Part shown: positions 15,303-24,087 of the stretch, one piece after another
Layout: every line of letters starts with the position of its first letter
Position numbering within the stretch: position 1 is the first letter of the stretch
Assembly: GCA_021849295.1 (NCBI GenBank)
Contig: JAJZTA010000010.1
Location: 1-64,000 of the forward strand
Reading direction: 5' to 3'
Length of the DNA stretch: 64,000 bases
Source of the DNA: Pseudomonadota bacterium
GTDB lineage: Bacteria; Pseudomonadota; Alphaproteobacteria; Micavibrionales; UBA2020
Program-made: the position numbers and the translations under genes
The notes under the pieces: model-generated
Database searches by the model: none
Told to the model about the DNA's origin: nothing
The model's input: the letters and a program-made list of their open reading frames with translations, nothing else

Positions 15303-15677
15303 ATGGCCAAATGGACACCGGAACTGGAAGCCCTTATCCGCACCGTCGGCAACGCCGTGGACAAGCAAATGCAGGATTTCGTCAACCCGAAATCCGGCGT
15401 TCTGGGCAGCGGCCTGCGCACCGTGTTCCGCAGCGTGACCCAGGTCACCCCCGCCGTGAACAAAGCCTGCAAAAAAGCCGGCCTGCCGCAAACCCGCGAC
15501 TGGCAGGGCAACATGCAAAAGCTGATCGAGCTTGCCGAGCAGAACGGCAGCAACGCCGCGGACAAAATCAAGAAATGGCTGCCCGTCTCCAAAGACATCG
15601 CCAGCCAGTACCAGCCCACGTTGAAGGGCGTTGCGCAGCAAATCAAAGCCGCGAAGAAGAAATACGGGCCTAAATAA
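15303..15677 (+). CDS. Small basic protein of 124 residues, unknown
   Basis: I do not recognise it. The protein is Lys- and Gln-rich, has no signal peptide or membrane helix, and looks mostly helical: MAKWTPELEALIRTVGNAV at the start, a central KACKKAGLPQTRDWQGNMQK, and KKKYGPK at the end. A good AAGGA site lies about 9 nt before the ATG, and a strong terminator follows 22 nt after the stop, so it is an independent one-gene unit between divergent rlmE and a convergent HExxH gene. The function is open; the basic composition would allow nucleic-acid binding, but that is a guess. Confidence 0.7.
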   Translation: MAKWTPELEALIRTVGNAVDKQMQDFVNPKSGVLGSGLRTVFRSVTQVTPAVNKACKKAGLPQTRDWQGNMQKLIELAEQNGSNAADKIKKWLPVSKDIASQYQPTLKGVAQQIKAAKKKYGPK

Positions 15678-15698
15678 TTTTATATCAGAACACAAAAG

Positions 15699-15740
15699 CA
15701 CCCGCGCTCATATAATAGTAATAGAGGCGGGTGTTTTTTT
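15699..15740 (+). terminator. Bidirectional intrinsic terminator
   Basis: CACCCGC (15699-15705) pairs with GCGGGTG (15727-15733), followed by seven T residues on the plus strand. On the minus strand the hairpin is followed by CTTTTG. It separates the 124-residue protein gene from the convergent HExxH protein gene and can serve both. Confidence 0.85.
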
Positions 15741-15743
15741 GCA

Positions 15744-16724
15744 TTAAAGCTTGGGAACAATAATCAAGCCCGAGGACGGCGGTTTGCCGAAGCCGTCGGC
15801 GCGGGCGGCGACGGCTTTGCGCAGGTCCGCCCATGCCGCGCCTGTCGGCCTGGGCAGGTTGACGCCGTCGACGCCGATGTTGCCGTCGAGCGCGGCATCA
15901 AAGATCGCTTTGCCCCATTTGTATTGTTCGGGCACCTGCGTTTCCAGCAGGAATTCGCCGAGGACGCGCAGCGGCAGGAAATCTTTGTTGAGCAGGCTGT
16001 TCGCGGTCAGGCGCAGGGCGATAAAGGCGTCTGCCATAAAACTGACAAGCATCGGCTTTTCGGCGTTCGCCATGGCGTAGGTGGAGGCGAGCGCGATAGT
16101 TGCTTCCGGCGACAGCTTTTCAAAATCCGTGGTCTTTGCATCCTGTATGATTTTTTCCACCACCGGCAGGGTGAAGTGGCTGCAATCCTTGCCGAAGACC
16201 ATTTCCACCGCCCGCATGGCGGGCAGGCTTTTGAGCGGGGCGGAATCTTTGCCGAAGCGCTGGATATGGCGCAGGGTGGCGTAGGCGTCGGCGACGCACT
16301 CTTTCATCAGCTCCTCGCCTTCGGAATAGCCGCCCGGGCAGATCAGATGCCCGATTTCATGGTCGAAGGAAAAAACGTCGGTTACATCCGCCGGTGCGGC
16401 ATAGCCCATCAGGTTGACATTCTTTTTGTTGCGCGGGGTTTTGAGGACGACACAATCATACCCTTCCGCCGCATAGCGCACCGAGCCGCCGATGCCCGTG
16501 GCCTTGGACTGGGCGATCACCGCGCCGAGGTGGGAATTCTGGGCAAGCATTTCGGCCGCTTCATCCTCGTCCCCCTCGTCACCGCGGTAGACGGCGGGCA
16601 CGGTGGCGTCGAGGAAGTAGAGCTTCTTTTTCAGCTCCGGATGGTCGGCATAAAACGCCGCGACTTCGCGGTCGTAATCGAAGACGTATTTCTCTGCGGC
16701 GGCTTTGAAGGCACGTGAGGCCAT
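15744..16724 (-). CDS. HExxH metallopeptidase-like protein, unknown family
   Basis: The 326-residue protein carries FDHEIGHLICPGG with a HEIGH zinc motif (His122, Glu123, His126). Sixteen residues later comes ECVADAYAT, whose Glu142 fits the third zinc ligand of a gluzincin, with Asp146 as in E-x-x-x-D families. No signal peptide is present, so it is likely cytoplasmic. The C-terminal half is helical with no domain I know. It has its own promoter (16749-16777), an AAGGAG site 6 nt before the ATG and a shared terminator. Proteolysis is inferred from the motif only; the substrate is unknown. Confidence 0.7.
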   Translation of the reverse strand: MASRAFKAAAEKYVFDYDREVAAFYADHPELKKKLYFLDATVPAVYRGDEGDEDEAAEMLAQNSHLGAVIAQSKATGIGGSVRYAAEGYDCVVLKTPRNKKNVNLMGYAAPADVTDVFSFDHEIGHLICPGGYSEGEELMKECVADAYATLRHIQRFGKDSAPLKSLPAMRAVEMVFGKDCSHFTLPVVEKIIQDAKTTDFEKLSPEATIALASTYAMANAEKPMLVSFMADAFIALRLTANSLLNKDFLPLRVLGEFLLETQVPEQYKWGKAIFDAALDGNIGVDGVNLPRPTGAAWADLRKAVAARADGFGKPPSSGLIIVPKL

Positions 16725-16748
16725 ATGGGGCTCCTTAATTTGTTTTCC

Positions 16749-16777
16749 ATATTAATATAAAATACCCCATCCGTCAA
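16749..16777 (-). promoter_or_regulatory. Sigma70-type promoter of the HExxH gene
   Basis: On the minus strand TTGACG (16772-16777) and TAATAT (16749-16754) are exactly 17 nt apart. Transcription should begin near 16742, leaving a leader of about 18 nt before the ATG at 16724. The -35 box lies inside an 11-bp inverted repeat. Confidence 0.7.
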
Positions 16778-16803
16778 CCCACCAAACGGACTTTGACGGA
16801 TGG
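16767..16803. promoter_or_regulatory. Perfect 11-bp inverted repeat (operator candidate)
   Basis: CCATCCGTCAA (16767-16777) is repeated in inverted form as TTGACGGATGG (16793-16803) with a 15-nt spacer, between the divergent HExxH gene and rnhB. The left arm contains the -35 box of the HExxH promoter. The arrangement fits a repressor or activator site spanning about three helical turns; the regulator is unknown. Confidence 0.5.
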
Positions 16804-16867
16804 ACTTGGGGCGGGCGGCATGATAGCAAAAACAGATGTCCACACCGTTTCAGGGACCAGAAACCCC

Positions 16868-17479
16868 ATGCCGCAAAAACCGGATTTTTCATTCGAGGAT
16901 AAATATGACGGCCTCATCTGCGGCATCGACGAAGTGGGTCGCGGGCCGCTGGCAGGGCCGGTTGTCGCCGCCGCCGTAGTGATCCACCGCGCGCGTGCGC
17001 CCAAGGACATTCTGGCGCAAATCAATGACAGCAAGAAGCTCACGGCAAAGAAAAGACTCTATTTATTCAATAAGATAAATGAGTTTGCAGATGTATCGGT
17101 TGCGGAATGCAACGTCGAGGAAATAGATAAAATCAATATCTTGCAGGCTTCTCTGAAGGCGATGCAGCAGGCTTATGCAGGGCTGGACGCCCGCCCCGCC
17201 GTGGCTTTGATCGACGGAAACCGTGCGCCGAAGCTGCCCTGCAAGACTGAGACAATAGTTGAAGGCGACGGCAAAAGCCTTTCAATCGCCGCCGCTTCCA
17301 TTATTGCCAAACATTATCGCGACAGCCTGATGATCCGCATCGCCAACGATTTTCCACACTACGGATGGGCGACCAATGCGGGCTATGGCACGGCCGAACA
17401 TCTGAAAGCGCTGGAAATACATGGCGTTACCGTCCACCACCGCCGCAGTTTCGCTCCGGTTTCTAAAAGATTACTTAAA

Positions 17480-17500
<21 letters not shown>
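16868..17500 (+). CDS. rnhB: Ribonuclease HII
   Basis: RNase HII cuts RNA in RNA-DNA hybrids and removes single ribonucleotides from DNA. The motif GIDEVGRGPLAGPVV holds the first two catalytic acids, ALIDGN the third, and AAASIIAKHYRD the fourth region. I chose ATG 16868 because it gives the usual short N-terminus before the first motif; in-frame starts at 16793 (TTG, inside the inverted repeat) and 16820 (ATG) would add 25 or 16 residues. rnhB directly before ccrM is a conserved alphaproteobacterial pairing. Confidence 0.95.
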
Positions 17501-18696
<1,196 letters not shown>

Positions 18697-18750
18697 TTAA
18701 GTATTTGATAATATTACCTAAATATGCCCGCAATAAACCGGGCATGAATA

Positions 18751-18779
18751 TTGACATTATGTAATTATAATGATATGCT
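18751..18779 (+). promoter_or_regulatory. Sigma70-type promoter of the LOG-family gene
   Basis: TTGACA (18751-18756) and TATGCT (18774-18779) are 17 nt apart. Transcription should start near 18786, leaving about 19 nt with the AGAAGG ribosome binding site before ATG 18805. Confidence 0.6.
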
Positions 18780-18804
18780 TTCCGTAAAATAGAAGGTGAC
18801 CATT

Positions 18805-19404
18805 ATGGCTACAAAACCGACTATCGCTCTATTCGCCGCATCTCGCTTGCCGAAAGACGCAGATATCCTCACCGCTGCAGAGGGACTCGGCACTGCGCTC
18901 GGCAAGGCCGGCTTTAGCATCAACTATGGCGCCGGAACCGATGGCCTCATGGGGAAAACGGCCCTCGCCGCCGCAGCCGCAAGCGCACAAGTCAATGCTT
19001 TCGTCTTAAAACGCTATCAAAACGAGGAACAAATTCCGGGTGCGCATATAATCCCCGTCGAAACCGAACAAGAGCGTTTCGCGCGCATGTCAACATATCA
19101 AAATCCGGTCGCAATGATTATGCTGCCCGGAGGCCCCGGAACATTACGCGAAGCTTTGCAGGGGCTTGAGGGCGCTATTTATGATCAGGGACCACCGGTC
19201 ATTCTCATCAAAGTCGGCAATTATCTGGATGGCATTAAGGACTACTTCGATCAGGCTGTGGCGCAGGGCATGATCGGCAAAGAACATCAAGCCAAGCTTA
19301 AGCTTTTAAACGTTGAAGAAACTGTTTCTTTTTTGATACAAAAGAAAAATCCGGCGCTTTTCAAGAAGCACCGGAGATCTGCATATAAAAATGCGGGTCT
19401 TTGA
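18805..19404 (+). CDS. LOG family protein (nucleoside 5'-monophosphate phosphoribohydrolase-like)
   Basis: LOG enzymes release the base from nucleoside monophosphates such as cytokinin ribotides; many were once called lysine decarboxylases. The hallmark PGGxGTxxE appears as LPGGPGTLREALQGLE, and INYGAGTDGLMG matches the family start GGGxxGLMG in weakened form (Gly-rich loop Y-G-A-G-T). The 199-residue length is typical. ATG 18805 has AGAAGG 8 nt upstream; a GTG three codons earlier is less likely. It is monocistronic and ends convergent with the exported protein gene. Confidence 0.85.
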   Translation: MATKPTIALFAASRLPKDADILTAAEGLGTALGKAGFSINYGAGTDGLMGKTALAAAAASAQVNAFVLKRYQNEEQIPGAHIIPVETEQERFARMSTYQNPVAMIMLPGGPGTLREALQGLEGAIYDQGPPVILIKVGNYLDGIKDYFDQAVAQGMIGKEHQAKLKLLNVEETVSFLIQKKNPALFKKHRRSAYKNAGL

Positions 19405-19494
19405 AAGAAAAGCACCCCGGAAATAAAAACACCCGAAAAAAATGGCCAACGCACACCATTTTGTCGCGCGGAGATCGCAGCGACTGAGAAGCCT

Positions 19495-20247
19495 TTAACC
19501 GTTTTGATCAATAATAGCGTGACCGATCGGCTCCGTCAGGTGGGGATCGAGAAAGAAATCGACGTTGGCGACATACCCCTTGAAAAGAATATTCCGGTAG
19601 GTATTCAGTACGAAAAATCCCTTCAGTGTTCCTGTTACAACCAAGCGTATGCGAGCATAAACCATCCGGTGAAAGTTATTGGCCTGCTGCATGCGCGCCA
19701 TCAGCTTGGGGACTTCCTTTTCCGAAACAGAAAGCCCTTCGATTGTGAGAGGATGGTCAAGCTGCATCATAAAAAACGACGAAAAAATAGGGTCGCTACC
19801 GTTGTAGCAAAAGGAAGCGTGAGCATTCCCGCCCTGGTTATAAAGGCTTATGAGGTCCACGTTGTGGAAATGCTGCCCCGCGGAAATGGGGAATTCATGC
19901 TTTTTGAAATCGTAGCGTCCCATCTTGAATTTGACCGCAACTTGATAGCGGACCCTGTAATACTCCTGACCCGAGACGGCGCGGGCAATGATCTTCTTTC
20001 TGAGTTTCCGCCAGAGGTAGTCGTTGCTGTAGTTCGTCTTGAAAAGCTCGCAATAGACGACGCGCGCGTAGATGTCGGCCACGGCCGGCTTGGAAACGTC
20101 CTCGCCCTTCATGAGGAGGAAGGTCTGGACAAGCTCCCGGAAATTCGGCCACGCATATCCCTCGCCGGGAAGGTCCGCATAACAGACCCGCGTCGTGGCG
20201 AACAGGCCAACAAGAACAAAAAGAAGAGCAGCAATCCGACGTTTCAT
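19495..20247 (-). CDS. Exported protein, possibly DUF4852
   Basis: The 250-residue protein has a signal peptide (hydrophobic residues 5-22, cleavage likely after CYA at 24). The mature part contains VVYCELFKTNYSNDYLWRK, FKMGRYDFKKHEFP and LTIEGLSVSEKEVPKLMARM. That pattern reminds me of DUF4852, a family without known function; this assignment is from memory and moderate. It probably acts in the periplasm. It follows mutY on the same strand after 54 bp. Confidence 0.6.
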   Translation of the reverse strand: MKRRIAALLFVLVGLFATTRVCYADLPGEGYAWPNFRELVQTFLLMKGEDVSKPAVADIYARVVYCELFKTNYSNDYLWRKLRKKIIARAVSGQEYYRVRYQVAVKFKMGRYDFKKHEFPISAGQHFHNVDLISLYNQGGNAHASFCYNGSDPIFSSFFMMQLDHPLTIEGLSVSEKEVPKLMARMQQANNFHRMVYARIRLVVTGTLKGFFVLNTYRNILFKGYVANVDFFLDPHLTEPIGHAIIDQNG

Positions 20248-20301
20248 TTTTTTCCCGCTATTGGTTTTATATTGTCATTTTACGGGCAAATCCGCCGTCA
20301 C

Positions 20302-21384
20302 TCAAGCGGTCTTTCTCCCCAGACACATCCTGACCACCTTATGCATCAGCGACGGCAGCGCATAGTTTTCAAGATCGCCCGCGGAAACGAACTTGCCCTT
20401 GCGGGGACGAAACCCTTTTTGCGCCTCCGCCGTCCATATTTCCAAAATAAGATCGAAGTGCGTGAAACTGTGGCGCACATCCGCGCCGAGCCGCTTGAAG
20501 CGCAGCCGCGCGTCATGATGATGTCCTTCCGGCGCTTTCGCATTCTCCGTCCAGTCGGTCGTCGGCAACTGGTACAGCCCTTCGTAAAGCCCTTTGCCTG
20601 CGCGCTTTTCGATCAGGAACTCTTGCGATTTATTTTGAATCCAGAAAACCCTGCCATAGCGCACGGGCTTTTGCGCGGATTTGCTCCGGCGCGGCAGCTC
20701 TTCGGCGATGCCGGATTGGTGCGCGGCGCAGGATTTCTGCCACGGACATGAAACGCATTTCGGCTTCTTCGGCGAGCAGACCGTCGCGCCCAATTCCATG
20801 AACGCCTGCGTGAAATCCGAAGGGCGCGGGTTATCTGCCGCCAGCTTTGACGCATGCGCGCGGATTTTTTCCTTCGATGACGGCAACGGCTCTTCGATCG
20901 CGAAAAAACGGCTGACCACGCGCTCGACGTTGCCGTCGACGGCGACGGCGGGGCGGTTGAACGCGATCGACGACACGGCCGCCGCCGTATAAGGCCCGAT
21001 GCCGGGCAGTGCGATCAGGTCTTCGACCGCCGACGGAAATTTTCCGCCGAAATCGCGCACCACGGCTTGCGCGCATTTATGCAGGTTGCGCGCGCGGGCG
21101 TAATAGCCCAGCCCCGCCCATGCTGCCAGCACGTCGTCCAGATCCGTCGCTGCGAGTTTTTTGACCGTCGGCCATTTGCTGACGAATTTTATAAAGTACG
21201 GCCCCACCGCGGCGACCGTGGTCTGCTGGAGCATGATCTCGGACAGCCAGACATGATAAGGGTCAGGTGTTTTACCTTTGGCCGCGCGCCACGGCATGGC
21301 GCGGCGGTGGCGGTCGAACCACGCGAGGAGTTCTTCCTGAAGGGACTTGTCGTGCCTGGCACGCGAACCTTTACTGCTGGACAT
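20302..21384 (-). CDS. mutY: A/G-specific adenine glycosylase
   Basis: MutY removes adenine mispaired with 8-oxoguanine. The protein (360 residues from ATG 21384) has WLSEIMLQQTTVAAV, the helix-hairpin-helix LPGIGPYTAAAV with the catalytic Asp in VAVDGNVERV, and the iron-sulfur cluster cysteines spaced C-x6-C-x2-C-x5-C (CSPKKPKCVSCPWQKSC). The C-terminal NUDIX-like domain that recognises 8-oxoG follows (GRVFWIQNKSQEFLIEKR onward). I trimmed 18 residues from the longest reading because it would run into the divergent DUF721 gene. The mutY-DUF721 neighbourhood is conserved. Confidence 0.95.
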   Translation of the reverse strand: MSSSKGSRARHDKSLQEELLAWFDRHRRAMPWRAAKGKTPDPYHVWLSEIMLQQTTVAAVGPYFIKFVSKWPTVKKLAATDLDDVLAAWAGLGYYARARNLHKCAQAVVRDFGGKFPSAVEDLIALPGIGPYTAAAVSSIAFNRPAVAVDGNVERVVSRFFAIEEPLPSSKEKIRAHASKLAADNPRPSDFTQAFMELGATVCSPKKPKCVSCPWQKSCAAHQSGIAEELPRRSKSAQKPVRYGRVFWIQNKSQEFLIEKRAGKGLYEGLYQLPTTDWTENAKAPEGHHHDARLRFKRLGADVRHSFTHFDLILEIWTAEAQKGFRPRKGKFVSAGDLENYALPSLMHKVVRMCLGRKTA

Positions 21385-21413
21385 AACAGAATAAATAAAG
21401 ATACTCTCTAAAA

Positions 21414-21887
21414 ATGTCAAAGCCCCGCCCGATCGCAAATCTCATTCCCGCGCTCACCAAGGATATCCTTGGCCGGAAAGGTTTGCTGTTCGGCAAAATG
21501 CTCTCCGCATGGCGCGACATCGCGGGCGAGGACATCGCCGCCAACACCGTGCCGCTGGAGCTTAAGTACGCCAAAAAGCTTGATAAAAAGAGTCAGGCGG
21601 TCTTGCACCTCGCCGTGCGCAGCGCTTTCGCGCTGGAGCTGAGCTACCAGAAATCCCTGCTGATCGAACGCCTCAATGTCTTTTTCGGCTATCCCGCCAT
21701 CAAGGACATAAAAATCGTGCAGCAGACGAATATTACGGCAAATAAAAAACCCGCCCCGCTGAAAAACCGCCCCCTGACCTTGCCGGAAGAGCAGGCTTTG
21801 GACAAAATGGTGGCCCATATTCAAGAAAACGATTTACAAATCGCGCTAAAAAATCTAGGAAAAGCAATCACCTCGCGTAAATCGTAA
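21414..21887 (+). CDS. DUF721 (DciA-like) protein
   Basis: The 157-residue protein has the DUF721 pattern: LIPALTKDILGRKGLLFGKML, W-R-D-I-AGEDIAANTVPLEL, and LHLAVRSAFALELSYQKSLLIERLN. DUF721 includes DciA, the ancestral loader of the replicative helicase DnaB in bacteria that lack DnaC; whether alphaproteobacterial members act this way is not settled. It is divergent from mutY with only 29 nt between starts, and is followed by efp after 19 nt. Confidence 0.85.
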   Translation: MSKPRPIANLIPALTKDILGRKGLLFGKMLSAWRDIAGEDIAANTVPLELKYAKKLDKKSQAVLHLAVRSAFALELSYQKSLLIERLNVFFGYPAIKDIKIVQQTNITANKKPAPLKNRPLTLPEEQALDKMVAHIQENDLQIALKNLGKAITSRKS

Positions 21888-21906
21888 AGCATCAGGAAGC
21901 CTGAAA

Positions 21907-22473
21907 ATGAAAGTCGCAGCTAACACCCTCCGCAAAGGCCACGTGGTCGAATACAACAACAAGCTCTGGATCGTGATGGAAAACGAACTCCGCTCGCCGG
22001 GCAAAGGCGCCGCCGTGGCGCAGGTCGTCATGCGCGACATCGTCGCCGGCAACAAGATGGACATCCGCTTCGCCACGCAGGATATGGTCGAGCGCGTGCG
22101 CATCGACGAGGAAGAGCTCCAGTTCCTTTTCGCCAACGGCGACGAATACACCTTCATGAACACGCAAAACTACGAGCAGGTCACCCTCGCCAAGGACATC
22201 ATCGGCGATCAGGCGGCCTTCTTGCAGGACGGCATGCTCTGCAAGGCTCAGGTCAACGACGGCAAGGTGCTCTCCATCGAGCTGCCGGAAACAGTGACGA
22301 TGAAAATCGTCGAGGCCGATCCGGTCGTCAAGGGCCAGACGGCATCTTCCTCCTACAAGCCCGCCGTGCTGGAAAACGGCGTGCGCGTCCTCGTGCCGCC
22401 GCACATCGAAGCCGGCATCCGCATCGTGGTGCGCACGGCGGACGCAACCTACCTCGAACGCGCGAAGGATTAA
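21907..22473 (+). CDS. efp: Elongation factor P
   Basis: EF-P relieves ribosome stalling at polyproline stretches. The 188-residue protein has the three beta-barrel domains of the family, with domain I carrying ELRSPGKGAAVAQV; Lys33 is the residue usually beta-lysylated. The end GVRVLVPPHIEAGIRIVVRT is standard. I saw no epmA or epmB here. The order efp-suhB-OmpA is a common alphaproteobacterial unit. Confidence 0.97.
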   Translation: MKVAANTLRKGHVVEYNNKLWIVMENELRSPGKGAAVAQVVMRDIVAGNKMDIRFATQDMVERVRIDEEELQFLFANGDEYTFMNTQNYEQVTLAKDIIGDQAAFLQDGMLCKAQVNDGKVLSIELPETVTMKIVEADPVVKGQTASSSYKPAVLENGVRVLVPPHIEAGIRIVVRTADATYLERAKD

Positions 22474-22479
22474 AAAACG

Positions 22480-23280
22480 ATGGCCAGCGGCCGCTCCGCC
22501 TACATCAACGTCATGGTCGACGCGGCCGAAAAGGCCGGACGCTCGCTGATCCGCGATTTCGGCGAGGTCGAGCAGCTGCAGATATCGAAAAAAGGCCCCG
22601 GCGACTTCGTCTCCAAGGCCGATCTGAAATCCGAAAAAATCCTCAAAGAGGAATTGCAAAAGGCGCGTCCTACGTATGGCTTCCTGATGGAAGAAAGCGG
22701 CGAGGTCAAAGGCACCGACGCGCAGTTCCGCTGGATCATCGATCCGCTCGACGGCACGACCAACTTCCTGCACGGCATTCCGCACTGGTCGATCAGCATC
22801 GCCCTGCAGAAAGACGACGAGATCGTCGCCGGCGTGATCTACGACCCCGTGCGCGACGAGCTGTTTCACGCCGAAAAAGGCGCGGGCGCCTTCTCGCGCG
22901 GCAAGCGCTTGCGCGTCGCGAACCGCTCCTCGCTCGTCGACGGGCTGGTCGCCGTGGGCGACAAGCATTTCCGCGACGGCGCGCGCCTGCCCTCCGGCTG
23001 CGGCATACGCCGCATGAGCAGCGCCTGTCTCGATCTTTGCTATGTCGCCACCGGCCGCTTCGACGCCTACTGGGAAGACGGCCTCAAGCCGTGGGACAAG
23101 GCCGCGGGCGGGCTGATCGTCAAGGAAGCGGGCGGATACGTATCGGAAATGGACGGCGGCAAAAATATTGTCTATGGTAGTGGAATACTGGCGGCCAACC
23201 CGACGCTGCACGCGGACTTGCTGAAAAATCTCCCGCAGTGGAGTACGCAAGATTCCGTAAAAGCGAAGACGGCCACGTAA
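22480..23280 (+). CDS. suhB: Inositol monophosphatase family protein (SuhB-like)
   Basis: The 266-residue protein belongs to the Mg-dependent phosphatases that act on inositol-1-phosphate and related substrates; E. coli SuhB also binds RNA polymerase. Metal motifs are FLMEESGE, WIIDPLDGTTNFLHG and, near the end, LKPWDKAAGGLIVKEAGG. It follows efp by 6 nt. The end overlaps a longer reading of the OmpA-like gene, so the three genes are likely cotranscribed. Confidence 0.92.
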   Translation: MASGRSAYINVMVDAAEKAGRSLIRDFGEVEQLQISKKGPGDFVSKADLKSEKILKEELQKARPTYGFLMEESGEVKGTDAQFRWIIDPLDGTTNFLHGIPHWSISIALQKDDEIVAGVIYDPVRDELFHAEKGAGAFSRGKRLRVANRSSLVDGLVAVGDKHFRDGARLPSGCGIRRMSSACLDLCYVATGRFDAYWEDGLKPWDKAAGGLIVKEAGGYVSEMDGGKNIVYGSGILAANPTLHADLLKNLPQWSTQDSVKAKTAT

Positions 23281-23303
23281 TATTAAAGGCAGGTCATACT
23301 GAT

Positions 23304-24074
23304 ATGAAAAAAACGCACCTGATCATTCTGGCTTCTCTCTGCGCCGCGCCGCTGATGTCCGCATCGCAGGGCCTGTGCGCCTTTGTCTACCGTTACGAAC
23401 CCGGCGTTCCCGCCGTCACGACGCACATGTCCGTCCTGAAGGAAGCCGAAGAAGCGCAACAGCCCGTGAAGCTCATCCCGCCAGCCGACGTCGCGCCGCA
23501 GGAATTGTCGCATCCGTTTTTCACCAACACCATGCTGGCTCCGCTGTCAGCGCATCCCGTTGCACGCCACGAGGCGCGCCGGCACGTTTCACGTCCCGTC
23601 AGACACGTCGCCCGTACACCGGAACAGCCGGTGCCGCAGAACAACGTTGCAGAAACAGCCCAGCCGGCGCAACCTGCGCCCGTGAAACTCATTCCGCCGC
23701 CGCCGGAGCCCGCTCCGGTCATCCCGCCGCCCGAAACGGCCGCGCCCGCGCAGCCCGCCGTGCCGTCGCTGGCCGATCTGACGCTGGACTTCGACACCGC
23801 CTCGAGCCTGCTCACGCATCAGGCCAAAACCAAACTCGACGACATAGCCCAGCAGATGAAAGACATCAACAGCCTCCGCCTGCAAATCCGCGGCTTCGCC
23901 AAGGGCAACGGCGGCGCGGACAGCGCGCGGCGCATGTCGCTCTCGCGCGTGCTGGAAGTGCGCTCCTACCTGATGGACAAGGGCGTGAAGCCCGTCCGCC
24001 TCGACGTGCAGGCGCTCGGCTCCGGCACCTCCCGCCAGCCGATCGACCGCGTCGATCTGGTCTTCGTCAGATAA
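23304..24074 (+). CDS. OmpA C-terminal domain outer-envelope protein
   Basis: The 256-residue protein has a signal peptide (residues 1-25, ending GLCA) and a long Pro/Ala-rich, probably disordered spacer (about 60-165). The C-terminal OmpA-like peptidoglycan-binding domain has LDFDTASSLLTHQAKTKLDD, IRGFAKGNGGADSARRMSLS and RLDVQALGSG. The phrase P-V-K-L-I-P-P occurs twice in the spacer region, a small internal repeat. It probably ties the outer layer to peptidoglycan. ATG 23304 is chosen for the signal peptide. Confidence 0.85.
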   Translation: MKKTHLIILASLCAAPLMSASQGLCAFVYRYEPGVPAVTTHMSVLKEAEEAQQPVKLIPPADVAPQELSHPFFTNTMLAPLSAHPVARHEARRHVSRPVRHVARTPEQPVPQNNVAETAQPAQPAPVKLIPPPPEPAPVIPPPETAAPAQPAVPSLADLTLDFDTASSLLTHQAKTKLDDIAQQMKDINSLRLQIRGFAKGNGGADSARRMSLSRVLEVRSYLMDKGVKPVRLDVQALGSGTSRQPIDRVDLVFVR

Positions 24075-24087
24075 CTTTTCTCAAACT

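Noticed and set aside
18721-18750. Terminator after ccrM
   Set aside because: The TGCCCG/CGGGCA hairpin has no T run after it; mentioned only with ccrM.
19405-19494. Intrinsic terminator between the LOG-family gene and the exported protein gene
   Set aside because: Only an AATGG/CCATT stem followed by T residues is found on the minus strand; too weak to call.
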